A stretch of 64,000 bases of DNA from Arbacia lixula (lineage: Eukaryota; Echinodermata; Echinoidea; Arbacioida; Arbaciidae). Shown piece after piece: positions 51,901-61,307 of the stretch (its first letter is position 1; each line of letters starts with the position of its first letter). The stretch is from contig OZ022583.1 in assembly GCA_963669155.1 (NCBI GenBank), positions 18,597,955 to 18,661,954 of the forward strand. Direction: 5' to 3'. Made by a program: the position numbers and the translations under genes. The notes beneath the pieces were generated by a model. The model did no database searches. It saw nothing but the letters and a program-made list of their open reading frames with translations, and had not been told where the DNA came from.

Positions 51901-54900
51901 CAGATCAAGAGCTAGGGGCCATATTCACGATTTACTAGCCTAGTTGGTTACGAGAAATGCATGCAGCTGAAAGCACTTGGAGGGAACCACCGGGGAGAGA
52001 TTACATCAAAAATATATCTCAAATGAACATACAAAACAAGTTTGAGATCCTAAGTTTATTTCTACATTGCTACCTCTCTCTGTGGATCCATTGATCTGTG
52101 CACAGGTTGTAGGAAGTTCTGGAGACCCCTACCTCTGCCTCCCCTCTGCTGGCTTCTGTCCTTGTCTGTTCTTTTCCTTTGCAGGTGAGGTTTTTGAACC
52201 CTTTGCATTTAATTGACATTTAACTCGCTCATTACTATTGGTGTGGAGATGTGTAGTAAGTCTGTGGAGTTATTAAGGCCCGATAGGGATAGGATTAACC
52301 CTCTCGGTAGAGTCAGTACCAAGTACAGAAAGCCCATATCGATTCCAACTCAATTTCTTGCCTATGGGACTGAGCAGGTTAGCCCTCTCAGCACCAAGCG
52401 TAGACAACCCATATAAAGAACAACATGGTTTCTTGCCTGTGGGACTAAGGGGTTAAATTGGCAGCTCATGTTGAAAATAAGCTCCTTTTGAAAGAAAAAT
52501 GCAGAAAATGAGAGAAGCCAGGTGTGTGCTTTTATCCTTACTTTCTCTACGTATAGAGTGTATGTATCCCATTTTTGTCTCGCCTGAACGAAGTTCGGTA
52601 GAGACCTAGTAATCACTTTTCCTGTTGTTCTGTTGGTCTGTTACAAAGTTTTTCTTAAACTTGCTCTCATTTCTTTATTTCTGCACCAGTTGTGATCACA
52701 CTTGGTAAAATGATCCTTGGGTAATACCACATGTGTCTTCATGAGAATGATGGGGTCAAAGGTCATCTAGGGGTCAAAAGGTCAAGGCCGTGTGCATTAT
52801 TTTTCTCAAAGTTTCCGTCTGACTTGCTTTCATTTCTTTATTTCTGTATCAATTGTGATCACACTTGGTACAAATGATCCTTGGGTAATACCACATTTGT
52901 CTTCTTGAGGATGATGGGGTCAAAGGTCATCTAGGAGCCAAAAGGTCAAATGATATGAGGCCATGTGGATCATTTTTTCTCAAAGTTTTTGTTTGACTTG
53001 CTTTCATTTCTTTATTTCACCATCAATTGTGATCACACTTGGTACAAATGATCCTCGGGTAATACCACATGTTTTTCTTCATGAGACTGATTGGGTCAAA
53101 TGTCATCTAGGGGTCAAAAGTTTTGAAAAAAATATTTGAAAAAAAATTCAGCACTGTTTATCAATTGCAAAATCAGGCGAGACTCGTGGTTCGCGAACCA
53201 CCTTGTTTAAATATGTACCATACTCCCAAACTAAATTGGTCCTTTACCGGAAAGCTCAGTTGGTTTGTAGTCTTTATTTATGCAATCAATGTATGTGAAA
53301 CATATGGCTCTGATCACTTTGTTCTATTACTTGCTAACAAGTCATAATTCATTTTTATAGCATCCATTTATGTAACTGTATGAAATGAAAAAATATACAT
53401 CTACAGGTAAAGTGCTATGTATAATGTCGCACACATTTCAATGACTAATTGTACTCTGTTCATTAAATCTAACAAAGAGTGATTAATGGAAAAAAAGAAC
53501 TCATGTTTTCTGTTTTTCAACATTATCTCACAGTTTTGAAACGCAAGGAAGTGCCCATGGTAAGCATCACAAGCTATTTATCAGTTTTCATTGTAATCTT
53601 TGTAAATGCCTTCTTTGTCTTGTTTATAGGTTGTCTAACTTTAACACCTCATTCTGTACTCTCTTGCATAACCTTACCAGAACAAAAGTACATGTACTGT
53701 GTGTCAAACATTGAATACCAATTACATATACAGTTGAGGCCAAAAGTTTACATACACCCATCGAATTCAGTGAAATTTGTTTGCTTGCCAAAAATTGTAA
53801 GATTTTCAGAAATATAAATACTATCATGAAGAATTTGGTATCAAATGAATGAACGTGTTAAGCTCTTTCAGATGATTGGAATGCCTTTTGGGATTAAATT
53901 ATATTTCAGATGGAATTTTCTTTGAAGAAAAACAAGTAATATTCGTGCCAAATGTATTCTATTGTTATTGTATTTTCAAACATTGTTTCATAGAAATATA
54001 TAAATGTCAAATCTCTGATTTATATTACATTTTCTATCATGATGTGTCACCACTGGAAAAGAAAGTGTTATCTGAAATGTTTGTGTTGAGAAGAAACTAG
54101 CACAAATATGAACTGTTTTGTCAAGTTTTTATTTTTGATTTGTCTAAAATATGAAGATTTTCGGGGACAAAATGACACCTAAATATTTTTCAGCTCATGA
54201 TGACAAAGCAATGTGATGAAGGGGCATGACATACTCATTTGTTTGATATCAAATTCATCATGATAGCACAAATATTCTTTAAGATACGGTAAATTGTATG
54301 ATGTTTGGCAAGAGTCAACTTTTCTTTGATTTTCCTGGGTGTATGTAAACTTCTGGCCTCAACTGTATGTCTTGATCGGTAGGCAACGAGTATAATAAGA
54401 CTTGTATTCATATTTGGATGGTAGAAAAACTAGAAATGGTAGAAATGATGACTGGTATTTGGACATAATTGAGAAGCGCTTTTCCGTCGAAAGGAAAAGA
54501 GGGAGAAATCAGATGGCTTTGTTCCGTGTCTAGACTGTGTTGCAAACTATAGAGAGAACATATGAGAGTGATGAATATTATGTAATGCATTCTATTATGT
54601 GATATGGAGGCATACATTTATTGCTTGTTATTTCTCCACATGTTTATATAAGTAAAGTTATTGTAATTGATTTATTGCAAGCCAGTGGAGGCTTCTTTTC
54701 TATGTACATGTATTTTTGTCTCGCCTGAATGAAGTTCAGTAGAGACCTCGTGATCACTCTTCCTGTTGGTCTGTTAGTCTGTTGGTCTGTTAGTCTGTTA
54801 GTCTGTTGGTCTGTTGGTCTGTTACAAAAATGTTAAAGTTTTTCTCAAAGTTTTTCTCATCAATTGTGATCAAACTTGGTACAAATGATCCTTGGGTAAT

Positions 54901-56232
54901 ACCACATGTGTCTTTATGAGGATGGTGGGGTCAAAGGTCATCTATGGGTCAAAACGTCAAATGATATGATGCCATGTGCCAGTTTGTTTTTCTCAAAGTT
55001 TTTGTTTGACTTGCTCTCATTTCTTCATTTTTCCATCAGTTGTGATCACACTTAGTACAAATGATCCTTGGGTAATACCACATGTGTCTCCATAAGGCTG
55101 GTAAGGTCAAAGGTCATCTAGGGGTCAAAAGGTTTCAAAAAAATATTTGAAAAAAAAAACTCAGACGAGACTCGTGGTTCGCGAACCACCTTGTTATATA
55201 TCATGGACCGATAAGAATATTTAAGCTGAAAATGAATTTTTAAAGGTAAGGAGTGATAGAAGGAAGAATTTCCACTCCTGGTATTGCTAGAATGTGCCCA
55301 GGGAGTATTTCTATTAGAGTGTGTGTTCTATTAGAGTGTGTTTTCCAGAATTGCCAGTTTTGACAGATTGAAGTTGGGCTACAAGACCTTTGCTAGAGCC
55401 ATCTATACACAGAGTCTGGCCAACTCGGTTTCAATAGTAAGCAACATATCTGCTTGCCCAACAAAGCAACACTCTCAATGTTGCTATCTACTTGTATTGA
55501 AACCAAAGTGGCCAAACTTGGGGTATAGATGGCTCTGAGCTTTACCATGATCTGGCGCCATCTGTTGGTAGCTTTCCAAATATCCACTACTGTATTTTGG
55601 ACCAAGGTCATGCCTTGTTATGATTTGAGAATGTGAAATGTAGTGTTGTGATTCATTCATAAGTACCACTTTATTTTTGATATTATCAAATAATAAAATT
55701 CTTAAAGATTTCCATTATTTTTCTGTAGAAACATGTTGAAATACACACTCCAAATTTGAGTTTCATCCATCCTTTGATTCTGACAAAATCTTTTATTGAA
55801 ATACATCACCTCACATGAAATCACACTTTTGTTAAAACGAAGGATGTAATGAGCAATGCAAATTGTATCCAATCACCAATGCATGCATACACTTGCGAAC
55901 CTCTGGATAGCACAAAAATGGGCTGAAATGTGAACAAATATATTTACAGATTATTTTTTTAAGTTTGTCTTTTTTTATAGTGTGGATGCTGCCTTAAGAT
56001 GATAAGTAATCCATTTGAAATATAGTTTGAAATCTGGCTATTTCAAAAGTAAAACATGAGCACTGATAAAAACATTGATAATCTGATTGTCCCAATTTTC
56101 TTCCAGTGCAAACACATGCTGGCCATTCTGCTGAGCTCAGCAATGGGTCTGGTGAAGGAGACTACTGCCTCGGATGATCATGTGACCAACCTGTTGCTGT
56201 CAGGTGCTAAAGTGGACATGGCACCATCTTGA
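48999..56232 (+). CDS. ZSWIM7: Zinc finger SWIM domain-containing protein 7 (Shu complex subunit SWS1)
   Basis: Seven exons: 48999-49020, 49947-50060, 50832-50853, 51155-51260, 52106-52184, 53534-53559 and 56107-56232, all GT-AG, with phases adding to 165 codons (164 aa; human 140). ZSWIM7/SWS1 pairs with SWSAP1 in a RAD51-paralog-like Shu complex that promotes homologous recombination, with a role in meiosis. The SWIM zinc site CxC-x15-CxH is intact: Cys106, Cys108 and Cys124-Lys-His126, with the same spacing as in human. FMFGPPTLQALDLVDHQSVT and GRVIYQVVGSSG also match. The first exon supplies only seven whole codons (MGSFAGT), and exons 1 and 3 are each 22 nt, so the start is the least certain part. 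Its 3' region holds a 25-bp tandem array. Confidence 0.93.
50079..50484. mobile_element. MITE, TTAAAGGGATAGTTCA family, right end lost
   Basis: It begins TTACAGGGATAATTCAGC and carries TTGGTTTCAATAAAAGCAG, GTGACGTCACATGCGAG and CCATATGTTGT. The right inverted end is not present. It lies just after ZSWIM7 exon 2. Confidence 0.75.
51608..51765. mobile_element. 158-bp foldback MITE
   Basis: Left GGCCCCATTGCATAAAACTT and right AAGTTTTATGCAACAGGGCC are inverted; TTACCATCAATGGTAA-type sequence lies inside both arms. In ZSWIM7 intron 4. Confidence 0.8.
52293..52455. repeat. Two tandem ~75-bp units with TTAACCCTCT-like ends
   Basis: Units share AACCCTCTC-G, ACCAAG, CCCATAT, TTTCTTGCC and TGGGACT. 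Related short repeats with GGGTTAA/TTAACCC ends occur near 21136-21214, 34693-34777 and 57723-57812. Confidence 0.55.
52573..53206. mobile_element. Helentron/DINE-like non-autonomous element, copy 1
   Basis: The left end has TTTGTCTCGCCTGAACGAAG and the right end has CAGGCGAGACTCGTGG followed by the palindrome GGTTCGCGAACC and CACCTTGTT. Three ~180-bp direct repeats lie inside (GTGATCACACTTGGTA, GATCCTTGGGTAATACCACA, GGGGTCAAA). Short subterminal inverted repeats, a tandem core, a 3' hairpin and TT at the end are the layout of Helentron-linked DINE/HINE elements. That assignment is inference. Confidence 0.6.
53731..54365. mobile_element. Tc1-like MITE, 635 bp, TA-flanked
   Basis: The left end CAGTTGAGGCCAAAAGTTTA and right end (GTAAACTTCTGGCCTCAACTG) are inverses, flanked by TA at 53729-53730 and 54366-54367. 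The end sequence, including TTTACATACACCC, resembles Tc1/mariner transposons of fish and invertebrates. No transposase frame remains. In ZSWIM7 intron 6. Confidence 0.85.
54713..55195. mobile_element. Helentron/DINE-like non-autonomous element, copy 2
   Basis: Same ends as 52573-53206 (TTTGTCTCGCCTGAATGAAG; ACGAGACTCGTGG, GGTTCGCGAACC, CACCTTGTT) with two internal repeats instead of three. A GTCTGTTGGTCTGTTA microsatellite lies near the left end. Confidence 0.6.
55394..55538. repeat. Long hairpin (stem ~42 bp)
   Basis: AGAGCCATCTATAC, CTGGCCAA and GGTTTCAATA on the left pair with TATTGAAACC, TGGCCAA and GTATAGATGGCTCT on the right. Could be a small MITE or a hairpin RNA source. In ZSWIM7 intron 6. 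Confidence 0.7.
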
Positions 56233-56269
56233 ATCTCGGGAGGCCTGTGGTCCGAGCGGGAACCAGTGT

Positions 56270-56850
56270 GTGGCATCGGCTGTACACTTGTCCTGTGGAA
56301 TCGGCTGTACACTTGTGCTGTGGAATCGGCTGTACACTTGTCCTGTGGAATCGGCTGTAAACTTGTCCTGTGGAATCGGCTGTACACTTGTCATGTCGAA
56401 TCGGCTATTCACTTTTCCTGTGAAACTGACTGTACACTTGTCCTATGGATCCAGCTATTCACTTGTCATGTGGAATCGTCTATTCACCTGTCCTGTGGAA
56501 TCGGCTTTTCACTTGCCCTGTGGAGTCAGCTACTCACATGTCCTGTGGAATCAGCTATTCACTTGTCCTGTGGAGTCAGCTATTCACTTGTCCTGTGGAA
56601 TCGGCTTTTGACTTGTCCTGTGGAGTCAGCTTTTTACTTGCCTGTGGAGTCAGCTATTCACTTGTCATGTGGAATCGGCTATTCACTTGTCCTGTGAAAC
56701 CGACTGTACACTTGTCGTGTGGATCCAGCTATTCACTTGTCGTGTGGATCCAGCTATTTACTTATCCTGTGGAATCGGCTATTCACTTGTCCTGTGAAAC
56801 GCTGTACACTTGTCCGGTGGAATCAGCTGATCACTTGTCATGTGGTTCAT
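56270..56850. repeat. 25-bp tandem array, about 23 units
   Basis: Units of TGTACACTTGTCCTGTGGAA plus TCGGC repeat every 25 bp (e.g. 56281, 56306, 56331). Later units read TATTCACTTG and GAGTCAGC. It begins about 38 bp after the ZSWIM7 stop codon, so it probably lies in the 3' UTR. Because 25 is not a multiple of 3, each frame cycles and stays open; these are not genes. Confidence 0.95.
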
Positions 56851-56854
56851 CTCC

Positions 56855-56980
56855 ATTCCCGGAGGTGGTGACAGACCAGCCTGGGAAATTTGCGGAGTAC
56901 CGGTACGTCTGCCAGAGGATGACCATGAGGGGGAATTTTTATCTGAGGGAGTTGAGATGAAGACTACAGCAGATTGAAGG
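56855..56980 (+). other. Short coding-like segment after the 25-bp array
   Basis: One frame reads EVVTDQPGKFAEYRYVCQRM and ends at LREL, R and stop (about 56960). Another stays open to a GATTGAAG/GTAGGG donor-like site near 56977. The sequence is unlike the neighbouring array. It may be a remnant of a real exon; I recognise no family. Confidence 0.2.
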
Positions 56981-58640
56981 TAGGGAAGCCCTTTTTACAA
57001 AACTCATGAAACTCTGCATGGACTGGCAGTATACCCTAACGATAATATGGACGAAACCACTGTAGCTGCACAAACCTTTTCAGGAAAAGTGAAAAACCTT
57101 GTGTATGTTTCAAACACATCGTTTTGTAATGACCATAGTCTATGATCACATTCGGTATAGCACCAGTCAGTGCGTGATGCCACATGGCTATACAGACTCT
57201 GGAAGAGTCACACATTGTCGTCTCTAGGAATTGCTTGCTTTAAGATGACCCTCCCGAAAGCTACCCAAAATCTTAGAACCACAACAGTTTCCAATTCTTA
57301 TATTGTGAGGAAAGTTCCTCTTTGGTATGCTCTTCCATTTTCTGTGGTAGTTACACAATTTTTTTTTGACATGCAAAAAGGGCTACCCAATCTTTTTAAG
57401 GATGGTGCGGTGGGCTGGGGGCCGTGGGACCCGCCGAGCATTTCTAATTTATCTTGCAGTGAGCGTTTATCTCAGTAAGTCTGGATATGAAAACTACATC
57501 AGACTCAGGGATAAAAATACATGGGGGCTCGGGTGATTTTGCCCTCGAAATGCTTAAAAGAGCTCTGGAAAATGTTAAAAGAGCCCCCCAAATTCCCATA
57601 GACACAATATAAAATTTTGCCCAAGTTGGCCAATGTGCTGAAAAATAGCCCCCGCCCCCAAATTTTGAATTAATTTTTTTCCTGCTCAGACTACATTTAG
57701 GTGGATGATGGTTATATTGCTGTTTAACACTTTGCGTGCCACGTGTGACTCTTTCCACAAGCAATGCACACACTTCTCATAGAGCAGGAGTTTGTCTGGC
57801 ACGGGAAGGGTTAAGGACAGCTTCAAAGTATGGGCTTTACTGTATATTTAGCGAGTCTAATTTTTTTGCGAATTGGGACTTCTGAACAATCTGCGAGTGG
57901 TTAAATTCGGGATCGTGGAGTACGAGTACAAGAAGTATAGTACATGTGCGTATGCATGTAGTATACAACAAAATATTTGTGGGGCTTCTCTTCAAGCCTG
58001 ATGTCTTAAAACCAATAACCGGAACCATGTTGCATTATATCCTGTGAGAAAAAAAACCCAAACTAGCAAGGGCTATTTTGTGTGTTTAAAGTTTAGTGTG
58101 CAAATGTTGTTGACAGTGTAATTTTTCCAGGCCATGACACTATGACAGTTCCACTGACTTTCGCACTTGTACAGGTAGCTTGAAATGTAGAGCTCTTCAT
58201 TTGATTGTGTGTATACAAAATATTGAATACTGATTTCCATTTTTTTTAATAGCTTATTTTTCAAAAACAGGATAGAAACGGCCACATATCATTTGGTATT
58301 ACAAACTATGGTGTTTTGGAAGCATTTTTTCTTTCTCACATATCTGTAAAGTTCTGTTCATTCTGCTGATTTCTGTCAATCAAGTGTTATCCAATTTGCT
58401 GCGATAGTATATTTTGTGTTTCTGTCTTTATGTGGGTTTTGTTGTCCTCTAGACCCAAAGTAAGATGAACTTGTAATGTGCACATAGCCACATACATGTA
58501 TAAGATTTTGCCCAATATGTCGTTATTGGTATTGGATTACATTGTATGTCATGCATCATGTTATGGTCTGTGAGTGGTCCTGCATTGGAAGTTAACTTGA
58601 ACTATTTTTGTGTCACTGTCACAAATGTTGCGCTTGTAAT
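56981..58640. other. Non-coding stretch
   Basis: No supported gene. A 90-bp TTAA-type MITE (TTTAACACTTTGCGTGCCA to TGGCACGGGAAGGGTTAA) is at about 57721-57813. An AATAAA at 58638 might serve a long ZSWIM7 3' UTR. Confidence 0.4.
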
Positions 58641-58649
58641 AAATTACAT

Positions 58650-59420
58650 ACTGTACATAAATATAAAGAAAAATCATTTTGAAATATAGTACACATATTT
58701 CTGTTGAACAGTTAGTGATTTTGTTATGTATATATTGTATTACATCAACATAAGTCAACGTACATTTTGATGACAGGGGACCTTTAAGGGCTTATCATGT
58801 ATGGTGTGCAATCTGAAATGTATGTCGACTTATGTTGATGTAATATGATATATACATAACAAAATCACTAACTGTTCAACGGAAATATGTGTACTATATT
58901 TCAAAATGATTTTTCTTTATATTTTTTCAGCACTGATAAGCCTCCAACTCAGATTCCCCCTGTGACATCATCAAAGGTAGAAATTAGCAGGATAATAAGC
59001 AGAATTTATGCACAAATTAAACATTGCAATGATTACCTCCACCTGCCCACAAGAGCATCACATGTCTTCACACAATACCATCTAACAACCTTTCATGTGA
59101 GAATAATCGTTTCCTTATGTCAGAAATGTGTTAGCTATGTGATGCTATTATAAGCACTTGCAGGTAGTCATTGCAGTGTTTAGTTTGTGCATGAGTTATG
59201 TACATTATCCTGCGAATTTCTACCTTTGATAATGTCACAGGGGGAATCTTGAGTTGGAGGATATTTTGGAGGCGGGTCTTATCAGTACTGAGAAAAAATA
59301 AAGACTAATTATTTTCAAATATAGGACACATATTTCCATTGAACAGTTAGTGATTTTATATGTACATATTAAGTTGTATCAACAGAAGTCAACATATACT
59401 TTGATGACAGGGGCCCTTTA
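58650..59420. mobile_element. TTAA-type foldback MITE with a second partial copy attached
   Basis: 58784-59420 is a foldback with arms of about 300 bp: TTAAGGGCTTATCATG, AGTCGACTTATGTTGATG-like and AATCACTAACTGTTCAACGG on the left are inverted on the right. A further right-arm fragment (58650-58787) abuts it, the two sharing CCTTTAAGGG. No coding sequence. Confidence 0.75.
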
Positions 59421-59421
59421 A

Positions 59422-59696
59422 TTAAAGGGAATATACTGTACTGGGAATGGGAAGACAAAACACCTTCAAACAGGTGATCATGAGCAATCTTCTTGCCAAA
59501 ATATTTGGCCCAAACATTTTGAGGATTTTGTGATTTAATCACTAATTACTCCAAATATGGATCATTCGAGAGAAAATCACTTTCAGCAAGTTTCTAAAAT
59601 GGACAATACACGAATTTAAGACCATTGGCAAGAAGATTGCTCACGTTCACCTTTTTGAAGGTTTTTTGTCCTCCCAGTACAGTGTATTCCCTTTAA
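59422..59696. mobile_element. MITE, TTAAAGGGAATATACTG family, complete
   Basis: Left TTAAAGGGAATATACTGTAC and right (GTACAGTGTATTCCCTTTAA) are inverses, with TCTTGCCAA and AATTTAAGACCATTGGCAAG inside. It abuts the previous MITE directly. Confidence 0.88.
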
Positions 59697-59934
59697 CGTG
59701 TCACTTGTGAATTACTTTACTTTCAGTATGCATTGATCACATAGATCAGCATTTTGTCTGGCAGGCACAGTTTTAAAGGGGAATGGAAGTCTGACAATGA
59801 GTGGATTGAAATCCAAATAGTATTAAATCAGATAAAGTATCAGATAATCAGGATGAATTTGATCAAAATCAGACACATCACACATGCACAAGGAAGTAAG
59901 TCCTACCCTTGTAATATTGGTCTCTAAATCAAAG

Positions 59935-60345
59935 TTAGCCTAGTTGCTAGGCTGTGGCATGCATGGACACAAACGAGTCTGTTAACGACTATGACTGGTA
60001 ACAAAGACTACACCCTACCCCCACACGCTGGCAGCTAGCAGTAGGGCTTGGTCTGTTACCAGCAGGGGTAGTCCCCAGTCAGTGTAGAAAACGTGTGGCA
60101 CAAATGCCACGTGTGGGGTTCAGAAAGTGATTGTGTAAATTCAGTCTTATTATTCTTTGTTATTGCCATAGCTGTGTACCACGCGTCCAGCACAGATATC
60201 TGACAAAAATGCCATTCTGCCCATTTGAGCCATTGGTAAAAGATTTTCTGATGACCACTCTGGTTACCAGACATACAGTAGTTGTTAACAGACAGGCTTA
60301 TGTCCATGCATGTACATGCATGTCACAGCCTAGAAACTAGGCTAA
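59935..60345. mobile_element. MITE with TTAGCCTAGTTGCTAGGCTG ends
   Basis: The left end (TTAGCCTAGTTGCTAGGCTG, TGGCATGCATGGACA) is inverted at the right (GTCCATGCATG, CACAGCCTAGAAACTAGGCT). The inverted similarity runs about 70-80 bp. CCACACG/CGTGTGG and GGTAACA pairs lie inside. Confidence 0.75.
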
Positions 60346-61257
60346 ATCAAAGGTACGTGTAGACAAGTGATGCTCTTGGTATTATCTTGATGATGCATGA
60401 TGCACAAAGAAAGAACAATGCAAATCTGGTACATTATGTGTCATTATGCACAAATGGATGTACGCATGAAGGTTAATGATCAGAAAGGTTATCATTTTCA
60501 GCTTTGTGAAACATGGCTGATTCTTCTAAAAAATTTGCCAATGTGTTTATTTGATTTCCCTTCTTTTAATCAAGTCAACTTACGAGGAATGATTCATTCT
60601 CCTGGAATGTGTGTTATATGAAGCTTTTCTGTGCATTTACGAGAATGAACTGACTACTGTATGAAACACTCTGCAGTTCATATTTGAGATCAATTTTAGG
60701 CATACACCCAGGAGTAGTTACGACAGCGTGTGTCATATTGTAAATGTCTGAAAAACAAGTCAGGAAAACATTTTTGGAACCAGGAGGGATTTGAACCTGG
60801 AATCTCCTGCTGTACTTTGCAATTAGTCGACCCTACACCTCATACAAGTCCCACCGTGACAATATGGCATGAATGATTATTGAAACATGTGACGAACATG
60901 TGTAAGCATTATAAGGAAAAAAATGTTGAAGTTTGATATTGCAATGTTATTATGTATTGATTAATAAAGCAAAACTAAAGCAATATCAGTCTCCAATATT
61001 ATTGTCCAACATAATGATCATATGGGTTTCGTGTACAATAGGGTTGGATGGAGTGAAGGGGTCATGAAAAGGTGTAGATTTGTGATGGGAGAGAGAAACA
61101 AAGAGAGAATTATTTCGCAGACATTGACTTGATTACAGCAGTGTTTCAAAACACGGTTTGGTAAGATAAGGCTATACATGCACTGGAGCTGGCATGTATC
61201 TTGAATTTCCACTGTCTGTGCCCCTATGGTAATAATTACAGGCAAAAGCACACACAT

Positions 61258-61307
<50 letters not shown>

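Noticed and set aside
56204-56960. Three overlapping Cys/Leu/Ser-rich plus-strand frames
   Set aside because: Caused by the 25-bp array, which cycles through all frames; only the tail after 56855 looks different.
58887-59153. 88-codon plus-strand frame
   Set aside because: Lies wholly within a foldback MITE; no family resemblance.
60775-60860. tRNA gene on the minus strand
   Set aside because: GGTTCAAATCC is present, but the T-stem halves do not pair properly and the acceptor stem is not closed; probably a decayed tRNA-like repeat.
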